Shown here: in pieces, positions 38,699 to 51,104 of the stretch
Layout of the letters: each line of letters starts with the position of its first letter
Position numbering within the stretch: position 1 is the stretch's first letter
NCBI GenBank assembly: GCA_003118195.1
Contig: BEXV01000283.1
Span: 54,903-118,902, forward strand
Direction of reading: 5' to 3'
Length of the DNA stretch: 64,000 nt
From: Hemicentrotus pulcherrimus
Lineage: Eukaryota; Echinodermata; Echinoidea; Camarodonta; Strongylocentrotidae
Translations under genes and position numbers: made by a program
Notes under the pieces: model-generated
What the model saw: only the letters and a program-made list of their open reading frames with translations
What the model was told of the DNA's origin: nothing
Databases searched by the model: none

Positions 38699-39316
38699 TT
38701 GGCTTCCTCTTTGGTGAAGATCTCACATCCATTTTTTTAAAATTCACCACTATCAAGACCCCTTGCAGCTTCAAGTCAGTCCCCCCTTATGGAGCTTACA
38801 TGTACCCCACTCTTAATTTTCCTTTAGGCCTAAAAAGTTTAAATCATAATGATGATCTTGAGTGAAGAAAAAAGAAGCTCAATGTAGATGTTTGCTTTCT
38901 CTCTTTGATTTCTTTTTCAACCCTTTATTTTTGTGAGTAAAACAACATCAACAAGTATTTGAAATATTGAAAACAAAAATCAGTTGCTAATGGATAAGAT
39001 TAGTACTTTTCACCTATAAAATGTTTAATTACACTGCATGGAAAGCTTGTGGGCCCGAGTATTACAAGTATTTGTCTGCATGTAGCGATAAGTAGGATAG
39101 TTTGAAAACAGATTCTATGGTGTATATCATCACCTGTTTGTGACGAGGTTCAAAGTGACAAAATTAGAAGGCTTCACCCTAAATCGCTATTGGCAATTAC
39201 CACGCCTGCTCTGCTGTCTGTGGCCTAGCAGGGCTTAAGCATGAATATTTCAAAACCTATCTTGCTGATGACTGATGACCAATTCTAACCTTGAAAACAT
39301 TCCAACTTGACTCCTG

Positions 39317-39319
<3 letters not shown>

Positions 39320-39363
<44 letters not shown>

Positions 39364-39370
39364 AAAAAAC
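39320..39370. repeat. (GA)n followed by poly-A
   Basis: About 19 GA units, then about 11 A. Confidence 0.95.
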
Positions 39371-39749
39371 TGGCTCTGAAATTCACAACAAAAGCTATGA
39401 TTCATATATCATCGTCTCCTATGAAATGATATCAGAGGAATTTCAGAATTTTGTGTCACTTGGCCCCAGCTATTGGGAATTCATGACTAAAGTAAAATGC
39501 AAGGAAGAAATACAACCCATTTCCGCTTGCATGGCGGTGCTCAGTTGACATGGTTACTGAGTTTGGCTGGGGCAGAGCTGAAGAGGAGTTCTAAAGTGAT
39601 ATGTGTGTGTTTTGGAGCAGCTGTGGATGGGCAGGGTTGAGGGGCACTTTTAGACAGAGGAGGACTACAGGGTTGTAGAACTTTTGGACTGTCTGAGTTT
39701 TAACTGTTGGGAGGTAATATGATGGTGTCTCTAAATGAGTGCAATAGTT

Positions 39750-40195
39750 TTGTCCCCATCTCTCTCTCACCCTCTCCCTTTCTCACTCCCACTCTCACTC
39801 CCACTCCTACTCCTGCTCCCGCTCCCTCCCTCCATCTCATTTTCCCCTATCTTGATCTGTCCCACTTTTATTCCCTCTCCCCAATACTCTTTCTCTATAC
39901 TTCCTACATCTTATTTTGTATTTGGAAATATGTACTTGTTATACTCATCAGTATTCTCATCAATTTTCTCCTAATGGTTTTCCCCTTCCCATTTCATTTC
40001 TGATAATATTTGCACCAACCTCGTTTTCATTTTCTTGTCCCAACTTTCTCCTCTCTTTCTCTCTACCTTCTCCCCCCCCCTTATTTAAGTATTTTCTCCA
40101 TCATTCTTGTTCAAGTATATTTTCACAAAGTCTTGTATTTTTAATCGATCACTCCATGTCATGCTGAGCCCTCCCCCCCCCTCTTTCCCCCCTTT
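39750..40195. repeat. Pyrimidine-rich region
   Basis: Long CT-rich stretch with 'actccc' hexamer-like repeats at 39784-39820 and C-runs near 40072 and 40173. It gives spurious Ser/Pro/Leu-rich frames. Confidence 0.8.
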
Positions 40196-40402
40196 TAACA
40201 AGGCTAATAAAACCTACTTATCCTTGCTTTTAGTTGATGAGTAAGAGTCATAATAATTTAATTGTCATGTTTCTTTAATGAAAGTGCGTGTGAGAGAAAT
40301 ACATGTAGTACATATACAGCCAATAAGGTTCACATATAAAGCATACAGTTTGACAAAGAGACTTTTCTACCATTCCCATGTGCCTGTTTGTTTGTTTTTT
40401 TA

Positions 40403-40439
40403 AACTTTTTTTTNGGGGGGGGGGGGGAGGGGAGGGGGG
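40403..40439. other. Poly-T / N / poly-G junction
   Basis: T run, one N at 40414, then about 13 G and a GGGGAGGGG tail. Confidence 0.85.
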
Positions 40440-42334
40440 ATACAAGGGCTGGGCAGTATTCATGTTCCAATATTCCTATGGAGGTTCCACTCATGCTCTC
40501 ATGAAATCCGATCCACAGTAAATTTTCATACAATAACCAAATTTTTCAGTGAAATCCTTCACCAAACACTACAACTTGCCCTCTGCCCTAAACCCTAACA
40601 TGATACCTACCCTAAAACTCAGTCACAACCCAACATGTATGTCTTTGACGAGCAAATGCCTCTGGAGGACATGGTAGGTCACCATTTATGAGGGTCTACC
40701 AGTTAAATACCTGTCCAAGAGAGCTGGCATTCGGAAAAAGACATCAGAAACTTGTTTCCACCCCTATGGCGTCACCATAATTCACTTCAACACTTGTTAG
40801 TGAGACATTAATTGTCATATCACTTTATCGAATGATTTACGGTACACATCTTGTGGGCCTCACACCAGTGATTCAAGAGTGGAATGAAGCATCAAAGATG
40901 TGATGGCGTCCCTTTAATATAAAAGTAGCAATGATCTTGAGAGGAAGCCCATATATGGCCGTTTTATGGGTTTGGGTTATTATAAATCTCTCAGATTATT
41001 GTTACAAGTCATTACATATGATTGAAAACAGAGACCACTTTTATTGACTCGTAAGGTCTCACATGGAATATAAAAGTTTATAGAAATGGCCTTTTGAGAT
41101 ATATTGCAGTCTTTCATATTAGCTTTAGTCACAGCTGAATCACATATAAGATTTAATGCCATGGCTAATGGTATACACAAGTATTGAAAAGTGCTAAAAT
41201 ATCAATTTCTTAATCATAGACCCCGTTCACATGGCCCGTGCTAGCCTTGATCAGATGGGCGTAGTCTGCACATGCATGAAGATATCTTTATAGAACATAC
41301 AGGTCTAAAATCAAAACCTTCATTGAAAAACATTTGTATATGATAAGGGTGATAAAAAAAGAGAAATGAAAGTAGATGTTTCATAAAAGCAGAATAGGTT
41401 TAATTGTCACAAAATGTTCAATGTCGCATTAGAATAATACATTTGTACAGGAGTAGGGTAAAGAACAAAAAAATGATATTGTTGTTGTTGAATATTTGTG
41501 AATATTTATGCCAAGGTAAAAACATGATAGCAAGTTTAAAACCCCATTGTATATCCCTTAAAAAATCATGTTTAGATTATGTATTAAACATGTCAATTTT
41601 CATGTTCACACATTTCAATAGGTAGGTGACGCACAAGGCTATTGTAATTGCCTTAGGTTGATTTTCGAAAGTAGAATAGGTTTGACCCAAGCCTTTGAAC
41701 ATTTGACATTGTTTTTCCTTTAAAAAAAAAAAATGCTTTATATTGGAGTCTAATCTTTTCAAAAACCTCTCAAAAATATAATATGAGACTCAGAGCCGCT
41801 CCCTTTTATCCCTTTCACCTGCATTTATAATCTGACACCATCCTTGACACCTTGTGTGTATACCTGTCAAAATGTTGCCAATTTGCCATCACTTACATGA
41901 TTGATGGACGGTTTCACTTTCTTATTATGATCATATAGAAAGGTAAAATAAAAAAAAAAATGAATGAAAAATGGTTTTGAGGTGGCATATTTAAGTGCCA
42001 AACCTAATGTTTTGTTCCTAACAAAATAGAGATTTTCCAAGTATTTTTACGACTTGGAAATAGCTATTGAATGTTCAAATAAGCATTCTTACAATGATGA
42101 TAGAATTAAAGGTGAGGGATTTAGTAAGATTTAGTATAAACTCCCAATTTCAATTTTTAGATCCTTGAAATTTGAATTCACCAAATGTGTACTTGAAATG
42201 GAAGAGAGATGTTTCCCTGATTATTCAAGGTTAAAAAGTAGATAGATGAACATATTAGGTATTATTATTAATTGTATTCAGTTTTTACAAATTAGCTACT
42301 TTTATTTGTCCTTCCTGCAGTTATTCCTTTTAAT

Positions 42335-42572
42335 AGCTCAGTGAAAAGTAATTATACAAGAATTTCATTTAGTTTAGCTTAAAAGTCACAAGAGCAGGCA
42401 AGACTGGTCCTAGGGTAGATCTACATGTACCTATGTCAGCATCTCTGCAGCTCAGTGAAAAAATAATTATACAAGAACTTCATTATAGTTTAGCTTAAGA
42501 ATCACAAGAGTAGACCACAGACTGGTCCTGACTTGATCCTGGAGTTCTACCTATGTCAGCATCTCTTTAGCG
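42335..42572. repeat. Tandem duplication, 114-bp period
   Basis: AGCTCAGTGAAAA occurs at 42335 and 42449. Both units contain 'ttatacaagaa-ttcatt', 'gactggtcct' and 'ctatgtcagcatctct'. Confidence 0.88.
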
Positions 42573-43107
42573 GAGCGAAGGACTTCCAGTGTATTCAGCA
42601 TACCTACCTGTCAGACCCGGCCATCTAAAGCAAGCAGGCACTTGGCACTCAATCTCCACCAATCACTTTCCCCTCTCCACCATCACCCCTCTTGCTCCCT
42701 GGAAAGCTCCGTTCCCTCGGCTCCACCCTGTACCCTCGCCAACAAACCGGATGCGGTGCGAAGCCCCTCCCGCCTGTAAGCTGCCAACTCTTTTAAGCCT
42801 TGCATGGTCTCCAGTCCAGCAATGGTTGGGAGTGAATTAGGGGAGTGGGGGTAAGGATGCTAAAGACCCATTAGACTCTAAATCGCAAAACTGTAAAACC
42901 TGAAATTTTGGTGACATGAAACTATTAGGCAAAAAACTTTCACAAATTGCAACAATTTTCTGTTTTAATTCTCTATTAAATTTCACAGATGGAAATTTAA
43001 GAAACTGGACCACTCACTTAATTCTTGAGAACTACACGCATATGGAGAACAATACTGCCTTGACGATATATTTCTGTTTCTGTTAATGATAGATATCTCA
43101 TGAATGG

Positions 43108-43325
43108 GTGTTTGGGGTAGTGGGCTCAACCCTAAGCACCCCTTGTGTTTGGTAGGAGTAGAGGGGTTCAGGGCAAGTTAACCCACTCTACCCTCCTTCG
43201 AGGTCTGTAATTTTCAGGAAAATCATGAGAGTTGGGGTAGTGAGTATACACCCCTAAGGATCCCCTTTTTTTGTTAAGAGTAGAGGGGGTCAGGGCAGGT
43301 TAACCCGCTCTACCCTCCCCATGCC
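43108..43325. repeat. Tandem duplication, 120-bp period
   Basis: Two units begin TTGGGGTAGTG (about 43112 and 43232) and end in 'gttaacccrctctaccctcc'. The unit is GC-richer than the surrounding intron. Confidence 0.85.
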
Positions 43326-43447
43326 TCCAGCGGGTCTCATCTGGAGCGCACCTGGCTTGATGCGGCTGACAAGCCCTGCTAGTCTGGAAGCAGGAGACTC
43401 TCTCTATGCCCGCATCACCTTGATGCCGGTCTAAATGCAGGGACAGA

Positions 43448-43750
43448 AGGCCTGTTTTCATCAGACAGAAGTTGCAAAATAACCGGCTTTTTTTCAGACT
43501 CAGGATATTTCCCTGAAGCTTGAAATTGCGGCTTCACCAGACCAATATGCTCATCACAAACTAGCTTGGAATGGCACAAATTAGCTGCTATTTTGGAAGC
43601 AAGCCAAAATTTCTCGGGATATTTTCTCGACCAAATAGCCCGCTAATTGCGGGCTGCAATTGATTAAGACGCAAATTAGCTTGCTAATTTGAGATCGGGC
43701 TAGTTAAAATACTGGGTTATTTTGCAACTTCGGTCTGATGATGGCAGGCC
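43448..43750 (+). mobile_element. MITE-like inverted-repeat element, copy 3 (about 303 bp)
   Basis: It begins AGGCCTGTTTTCATCAGA and ends with the inverted GATGATGGCAGGCC. Its interior ('gctcatcacaaactag') is shared with copy 4 rather than with copies 1 and 2. Flanking triplets (aga and ata) do not match, so the target duplication is lost or the end is eroded. It lies in the intron after the LRRCT exon. Confidence 0.7.
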
Positions 43751-44239
43751 ATATACATGTACAGACTTCATCTGCAAGGCTAATTCATTGTCACACCCAA
43801 GTCTGATTTTGAAATACCTCCAAAGTTCTCCTATAATCAGGAAGAAACACACACAAAAACAGGGACAATGCTATAATTCTGTGAACATTCCAAAATCTCA
43901 AAGGTGATGTTTGCTTGAAATCCATTTTAGTTGATTTCATTATGATTAATATTCATGTTTACCTGAGTGCAATAATATATTGCAGACAAAGAACCAGGGG
44001 ACCAGCGGATTTGCATCCTACCAGAGGGACTTGGTATTAAAATACATGTAGATGTCAAATAATACTGCATTGCTCACAGTGCACAAAGCGACCAGGCTTT
44101 AGATTTAATCATACAAACTCAAAGGATGGCAGATATCCATTTTATCATCCAATCCAGCTAAATGATAATTAAGAAAGAGAAAAGTAGAAAGGGACAAAAT
44201 AGAATAGAATGAACAGAATGATAAAAGTAAAATGATATC

Positions 44240-44310
44240 CAAGAAGAGGGAGAGAGAGAGAGGAAGGAAGGGAGGAAGAGAGAGAGGGAGGAAGGGAGAA
44301 AGAGAGAGGT

Positions 44311-44360
<50 letters not shown>

Positions 44361-44405
44361 TAGAAAGAAAGAAAGAGAAAGAGAGAGAGATAGAGTGAGA
44401 GATAT
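44240..44405. repeat. GA/GAGG purine tract
   Basis: GA and GAAA simple sequence with a clean (GA)n near 44318-44352. Confidence 0.92.
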
Positions 44406-46712
44406 GAATACAAATCCAATTGTACAGGTTACCAAGAAATGTGAAATCATAGCTTGGAGGCAGACACCGATTCAGTAACACCTTGTACAAAAGAGCTCGC
44501 CGCTCAAATCTGATTTTGCCATCTCGCCTCAGCCTCTTCGGCTCTCCTCAGGCGGAGAAACCTCGGAGGGTAGAAAATTATCCCCCCTCCACCACCAGCA
44601 TCCATGTATGGGCTCGCTGGTGAATCAATGGAAGGTATGATACTCATCGTCATGGATACTTGTAATGGGTCTTCCGTTTTTCGTCCTCTATTCATCTTTT
44701 CCCGAGTTTAAACACCTCTAAATGCATCCATGCATCTCACCATTGATTCATCTTCCATTTCTTGTTCACAATTCTATTGCAGCATCGATTTTCTTCCTAA
44801 TGTGCGTTTCTTTCTTGTTTCTTGCTGTTGCTTACTGATACATGACTCATGTATTTGAACAAGATTTTCTGTCTACGCAGAATTTTGTCACCCTGTATTA
44901 TGTAGGTGATCCAATTTTTATATCTCTGTCTTCCGTTTCATGTTTACCGACACTTCTATATATTTTGATTCATACTGTTAGTCATAATATTTGGAAACTA
45001 CTTCTCTCTTGAAAGATCCTTCGCTTTCCCATTTAGAGGGTTTCAAATCGGCAGAGCTGTTTTCAAAGGTTGTGCATACTTCAAAATTTAAAATTTTTAT
45101 CTTCAAATATATAGTTCCTATTTGCATAATACAGCTTTTAGAGTTGAACAGGATTATGTACATTCTAGAGCTATGTATCAGGATGAGTATGTGGTATATA
45201 AAACAGCTATTGACTGCTTACTTTTTTGGTTAGAACTATGGCTCTTCTGTGATCTCGAGACTGCACTGCACTCCTCGACTTTGTATCTGGTCAAAGAACA
45301 GAACTGTACAGTTTCTTGGAGATCACCTTTGGCAATAGTAACTGTGCCCATCAAAGTAGTCAATATTTGTATACACCATGTATTATAGTGTAATTGTCTC
45401 ATAATTTCCATGGTATTTTGGGATGAAACCATCAGAGTCACTGTATAATTAACATCTTTGAATCGAAGCAAACGGTTGTAAAGGTAATAGATCTTTTGCC
45501 TGTAGTCTGTCCCTTCACTAGTGTACGAGTGTGTACCTGGCATGCGTTTGTTGGTTATATTCTCTTTCAATACTTCAAAATGTGTGCCCTAGCTCTGTCT
45601 GCAGTAGAAACCGATATCCATTCGCCTTGTGGCAAAACAAGAAAGTTAATCGTTGGGGCTGCGAAATTCACACTATCCCCATGAATGGAGCGATACTGTT
45701 ACCCAGAACTGTTGACATCAGTTAGTTGCGACTGCATGCGAAGCAAATGTACAAAGAAATCAGGCCAAAGATGTTATTACTCTTACTTTTCAAGAAAATG
45801 AAGGAAAAAATGGCTCACTTTTTCAAAAAAGTTTACTCTGCGTATCTTGTTGTTTCCTGACAAAAGAACCCACCAACATCGTCGGTTGGAGTCAGGATTT
45901 TTCGTATTGATCAGACATGTTCTTGATACCATGTTTCTAAAATGAAATGAGATTTGCGGTTGGCCAAGCGCTGTAAGCGGAGAACAATGGCAGTGTCTGG
46001 GGTACGTGCCAAACAGACTGCTCTCGATTTCCACCCACTAAGCACGGCAAACACAAAATTCTCTCTTACTGGTCACGTCTTCGTGATGAAGAGTGGGGAA
46101 ATTATTATCCTTCATCAAACGCAAGTGGCAGGCATTCCATATTTAGCTACGTTTATTCCCATAGATGAAATAGATCATGTCTATTAGCTCCAATTTTTCT
46201 TTTTAATGAAAAGTCATCGTCAAACATCATTGCTATAATCTAGTTTCAGATGAAGTTGTAGCTTTCAGAAGTCGAACAGAAAATGTGGTTTTGCAGACAT
46301 GTCTTCTTTTCTTTGCCTATTAAACCCCGTTATGCTCATAAATCTTTTCAGTTACCTTCTTCTGCTCGGGAAAAACAATGAAAATGTATATCCATATTCA
46401 GATATAAACATACTCTATCTTTAATCATGATTTAAGTTTATGTCATTGTTTTAGACATGGAATTGCATTTCAGATGCATAATAGTTCTAAGAATTCTAAA
46501 TTTACTTGATATTTGTATTATGGTTTAAGACATGGAATTAGGATCAAGATGTATGATACATTACAAAATCCTGATAATTGTATATATTTGTTAGTAATTA
46601 CTTGTATTACACATCCAAGAGGTATTGAACTGTGACACAATGATGAGCTATTCTGTTGAATAAAGGTATCATTACTAGATAATTGATAGTTTTATTGCTG
46701 TTTTTTTGACAG

Positions 46713-46851
46713 GTAATGAGAACCATGAGGCATTGTGTGAAGTGGAACCCCTTTGTCCAGCAAAGTGCGAGTGCACCTCTAAGTCAGTGGATTGCAGGAA
46801 CAGAGGGCTGACTGAGTTACCCTTCACCTTCCCCTATCATATGATGGAACT
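46713..46851 (+). CDS. slit: Slit inter-domain linker and LRR domain 2 N-terminal cap (LRRNT) exon
   Basis: This 139-bp exon enters in phase 1 and leaves in phase 2 (2 + 45 codons + 2), complementing the phase change of the preceding LRRCT exon. It reads NEHEALCEVEPLCPAKCECT, then SKSVDCRNRGLTELPFTFP and YHMMEL. The CPxxCxC...VDCxxxGLTELP arrangement is a classic LRRNT cap and corresponds to the [23 protein letters not shown] region opening domain 2 in vertebrate SLITs. The cysteine before it belongs to the domain 1-2 linker. Domain 2 is the Robo-binding domain in studied Slits. The acceptor is ttttttgacag and the donor is GTAAGT. Tetranucleotide arrays begin about 50 bp past the donor. Confidence 0.95.
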
Positions 46852-46900
46852 GTAAGTACTTCTTTCTTTATCCTTTCAAATACATGCAACTTTTAGTTTC

Positions 46901-47335
46901 ATTCGTTCGTTCGTTCGTTCGTCCGTCCGTCCATTTGTTTGTTTGTTCGTTCGTTCGTTCGTTCGTTTGTTCGTACGTTCGTTCGTTCGTTCGCTCGTTC
47001 GTTCGCTCGTTCGCTCGTTTGTTTGTTTGTTTGTTTGTTTGTTTGTTCGTTCGTTCGTTCGTTCGTTCGTTCGCTTGTTTGTTTGTTTGTTTGTTCGTTC
47101 GTTCGTCCGTTGATCCATAGATCAATCTGTCCATCCATTCGTCCATCCATCCACCAACCCACCCACCCATCCATCCATCCATCCATCCTTCCAGCCATCC
47201 ATCCATCCAGCCATCCATCCATCCATCCATCCATCCATCCATCCATCCATCCTTCCATCCATCCATCCATCCATCTATTCATCCATCCACCCATCCACCC
47301 ATCCATCCATCCATCCATCCATCCCTCAATCATTC
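46901..47335. repeat. Compound tetranucleotide array: GTTC/GTTT then CATC
   Basis: GTTC units with blocks of GTTT and rare variants run from 46901 to about 47110, then CATC units from about 47128 to 47332. It begins about 50 nt after a Slit splice donor. Because 4-bp repeats cycle through frames, it yields long spurious Thr/Asn/Glu/Arg and Met/Asp/Gly/Trp open frames. Confidence 0.96.
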
Positions 47336-48870
47336 TTTCATTCCTTTCTAGTAGTATCAGTAATTTCACTCGCTTGGAGCAGGAGACAAGATATCAACTG
47401 TTTAGAGCCAGAAGGGCTTTAACTCTGAGTAAAATCGTTGTCAGACAACATCACCCTTTTCCCTTTAACATTGGCTTTCAGTGGACACTAGATTCCTCAT
47501 CCATCTATTGATAGCCAAAAGGGCATAAAACTTGTATGATATATTGAAGGGTGCTGAAGAGTTAACCCCTTCTGGCTCCTAGAGGGTCAACATCTTCAAG
47601 AAATTGTGTGAAAACTGCTGATGGAAAGACTAAATACAAAAAGACCTAAAATGTTATGTTATACCATGGAAAACCTATCCAAGAAATGTCTTGGACCACC
47701 TGTAGAATTATGTATAAATGATGTTTCTGGCATGAACCTCCTTGCTGGGTTAATTGGCAGGGATTGGCTCTAGTGTTTCATTACATCTTATGAGAGGAGC
47801 ACTATTCAAATAGTTTTTCCAAGAACACGATTCTTCCATTACCAAGAACAGCTAGAAATCTCCTGCACTTGTGAACTTGATCCGTCATGAATATTTTGAA
47901 GGAAAAGAATGTGTGAACAGAAGCAGGAATGGAGAAATATAAATGTAAAACTTGATTTTGTTATGATGTAGACATATTTGGTAGAGTCTTTGTATACCTG
48001 GAGCTCACCTGAGAATTCCAAACACCAGGTGTGGTTTGAACAACTGTGAAAACATTTGAACAAGCCCTCCAAAATATTTCCTTTTCATTCTTTTCAAGGG
48101 AGCAGTGATATTCCTGGGAATTAGACAACTTGGAGGAAAATACAAATCGTAAGATTAGCACAGGGCAAATTGATTGAAATCCACCAAAAATTAAAAGAAA
48201 GGGAATTGTCTTGAATCTTGTTGTAGTGGGAAATAAGCTGAGCAAAATCAGTCAATATGGAAAATTCTCTTGAATTTGTTAAGAAAGACTGGGGAACAAC
48301 TGTTGACAAGTCACAGGCGAAGTGTTTGGCTGTGAACTTGAGTGCCTGTTTGCTCGGTGTGTATATAATTTTGGTAAAAGCAAATTGGTTTTGATATCCC
48401 AGAAGGAAATGGCAATATTGGGTAAGAATAGAGGGAACGGAGGGTTGTTCTTTGTTTCCACAAGGCAAACTTGCACCTGTCCCTCCAAACAGCATGTATA
48501 CCCTCTGTCAGTGGGTGGGACTTCCAAGTTGCCACAGTTGCGATTGGGGCTGGTGTGGAAACGTCTTAGATTCTCCCATCTACCCCGTCAAACTTGACAC
48601 TCATGTTCTTCCATCATTTCTAATTGAAACTGTGGGGAACAGCAGTGTGAGTTCGGCAACCGTCTTTCCTGGAAGTGTGACGGAGAGAAAAAGAGGAAAA
48701 CATCCAGGAATAATGTAGGAAATATTGTTACGTGAACAGTTATCAACTATGACAAAAGACGACCGAAACACAGTTAAAACAGTCAGTATGCTAGCAGTCT
48801 GATTTTGAAACTAGCTTCAACTTTTTAGAAGGTAATAACAAGTTGTCAGTTGGAGAAAAATATCAAGGGA

Positions 48871-48885
48871 AGGGGGGGGGATAGN
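48871..48885. other. Short poly-G with a nearby unresolved base
   Basis: Nine or ten G followed by ATAGN, with the N at 48885. Confidence 0.85.
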
Positions 48886-50369
48886 AATATGACATCACTC
48901 ATCATTTCCATCAGTTTATAAGGAAACCCACTTGTTATATCAAGGTAGGCATATTATAAAATATTATAATGTCATAGTTTTTACTATTTCTCTTCAGTTT
49001 ATCCCTGTAATGTAACTGAGTTACATCTTGGCTTGTCATAGAAGGGCAACGCCAAAAAAATGTATTCCCAATTTGATGTTGAACAATACATTATAATGTG
49101 ATTTTTTTTAATGATTTCCTGCATTCACATGCTCTTACGTAAGTGAGTCACATGTTGGCTCGTGAGTATAAAACTTGGAAGGTTCATCATTTTTATCATC
49201 AACAGCAGCATATTGAATCATAGAAGTCAATTTCCTGGAAGTGTTAGCAAGACATGGGGTCAAGACACTTTTTTTTTATTTCAACTTGGATTGAAATCAT
49301 GGAAATATTTTTGGCAGGATAACATTTTATTGAGCATTGTTAAGCTGAGACGTTGTGTCCCTAAAAAGATGTGATGCAGCTCAACAACAAAAAGAATGGT
49401 CAAAATGGCATTCCTCTTTGTTTATATTTTGGGGGTATATTTATGTTTTTTCTGTATTTCATATGTTTTACTTTAATTTAACAATGAAAAATTCATAGTC
49501 AGAATGTTTATTCTTGACAAATTATTTCAAACCTCAGAAGGGATTGAAACATTTTATAATGAATTACTTTTTTTATTGAAAAGGCAACACATATAAAAAA
49601 GGCTATAACATTGAATATTTTGCAATTTCACCCTCATGACAAGGATCCCCATTGTTTTAAAATAGCGTGTTGGACGCTGTCCCAGTTGCTTGATGTAATT
49701 TCCTGTGTGCTTCATGATGTTTTATCATGATCCATATTTCCAGGTTCGGCTTTGTCATTTTCTTTCAAATGCTGAAAAAGTAGAAAAGCAGTACAGGAAG
49801 AATTGAATGGGATTAGGATTACAGGCTATTTTTGATGATATGAGTTACAATATCCTTTCATTAGTGACTTCCGTCTTTTGAAGTTTCATTACATCATGCT
49901 CTTCAAATGGAGATTGGAATGTTGGATGAACATGAAAGTTCCAATTTCCTCTGCATCAATAAATCTCTACTTTTTTAAAACATTCTTTTAAAGAAAAGTG
50001 AATGAAAAATGATTGACTCTCGACAATTATTTATAGATCCATGGGGAGAGGAGACTTTGAAGAAAGAGGGTCAAGTCAAAAAAGTTATTTTGACCTCCTA
50101 AACTTGCCCCATCTGTTTCGCCTGGAGCATATCCCCCAAGAATGAACGCAAATCTGCAAAGAAAGTTTTTTATCAAATTTGTATAACCCCCCCTAATCAC
50201 CTTTTGATTAATTTTTATAGCCCAGTGATGGGACAGTGCCCCCTATTGCTAGCCCCTCTTTTGTTGCCGATTTTCTCTCTCCGGAGACTGGGAATGTCCA
50301 ATGTCCAGGGGCATTTCTGACCGTTGGGTTTTTAATGGCTTTCACAAGTTTTAAAAGGAATAGCGGTCT

Positions 50370-51104
50370 NNNNNNNNNNNNNNNNNNNNNNNNNNNNNNN
50401 NNNNNNNNNNNNNNNNNNNNNNNNNNNNNNNNNNNNNNNNNNNNNNNNNNNNNNNNNNNNNNNNNNNNNNNNNNNNNNNNNNNNNNNNNNNNNNNNNNNN
50501 NNNNNNNNNNNNNNNNNNNNNNNNNNNNNNNNNNNNNNNNNNNNNNNNNNNNNNNNNNNNNNNNNNNNNNNNNNNNNNNNNNNNNNNNNNNNNNNNNNNN
50601 NNNNNNNNNNNNNNNNNNNNNNNNNNNNNNNNNNNNNNNNNNNNNNNNNNNNNNNNNNNNNNNNNNNNNNNNNNNNNNNNNNNNNNNNNNNNNNNNNNNN
50701 NNNNNNNNNNNNNNNNNNNNNNNNNNNNNNNNNNNNNNNNNNNNNNNNNNNNNNNNNNNNNNNNNNNNNNNNNNNNNNNNNNNNNNNNNNNNNNNNNNNN
50801 NNNNNNNNNNNNNNNNNNNNNNNNNNNNNNNNNNNNNNNNNNNNNNNNNNNNNNNNNNNNNNNNNNNNNNNNNNNNNNNNNNNNNNNNNNNNNNNNNNNN
50901 NNNNNNNNNNNNNNNNNNNNNNNNNNNNNNNNNNNNNNNNNNNNNNNNNNNNNNNNNNNNNNNNNNNNNNNNNNNNNNNNNNNNNNNNNNNNNNNNNNNN
51001 NNNNNNNNNNNNNNNNNNNNNNNNNNNNNNNNNNNNNNNNNNNNNNNNNNNNNNNNNNNNNNNNNNNNNNNNNNNNNNNNNNNNNNNNNGGGGGGGGGGG
51101 GGGG
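50370..51104. other. Large assembly gap (720 N) ending in poly-G
   Basis: Ns at 50370-51089 are followed by about 15 G. The left side is ordinary sequence. An exon or element could be hidden here. The Slit repeat order shows no missing LRR between the flanking exons, so a missing Slit exon is unlikely. Confidence 0.98.

Larger units (their letters stand above)
38466..46712 (+). other. slit: Slit intron (8.2 kb)
   Basis: Starts GTAAGA and ends ttgacag. It contains the GAT array, GA and pyrimidine tracts, two tandem duplications (42335-42572 and 43108-43325), an inverted-repeat element at 43448-43750, and a GA array at 44240-44405. Overlapping short frames at 45178-46187 on both strands are unassigned. 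Confidence 0.85.

Noticed and set aside
38379..38774. Poly-Met and poly-His frames
   Set aside because: Other reading frames of the GAT array. Only the poly-Asp frame is continuous with a real exon.
45178..46187. Cluster of overlapping short frames on both strands
   Set aside because: None resembles a known protein, and the frames conflict. Kept only as unassigned intron sequence.
46868..47511. Long frames rich in Thr/Asn/Glu/Arg, Met/Asp/Gly/Trp or Ile/His/Pro/Ser on both strands
   Set aside because: Artefacts of tetranucleotide repeats, which avoid stops in several frames.
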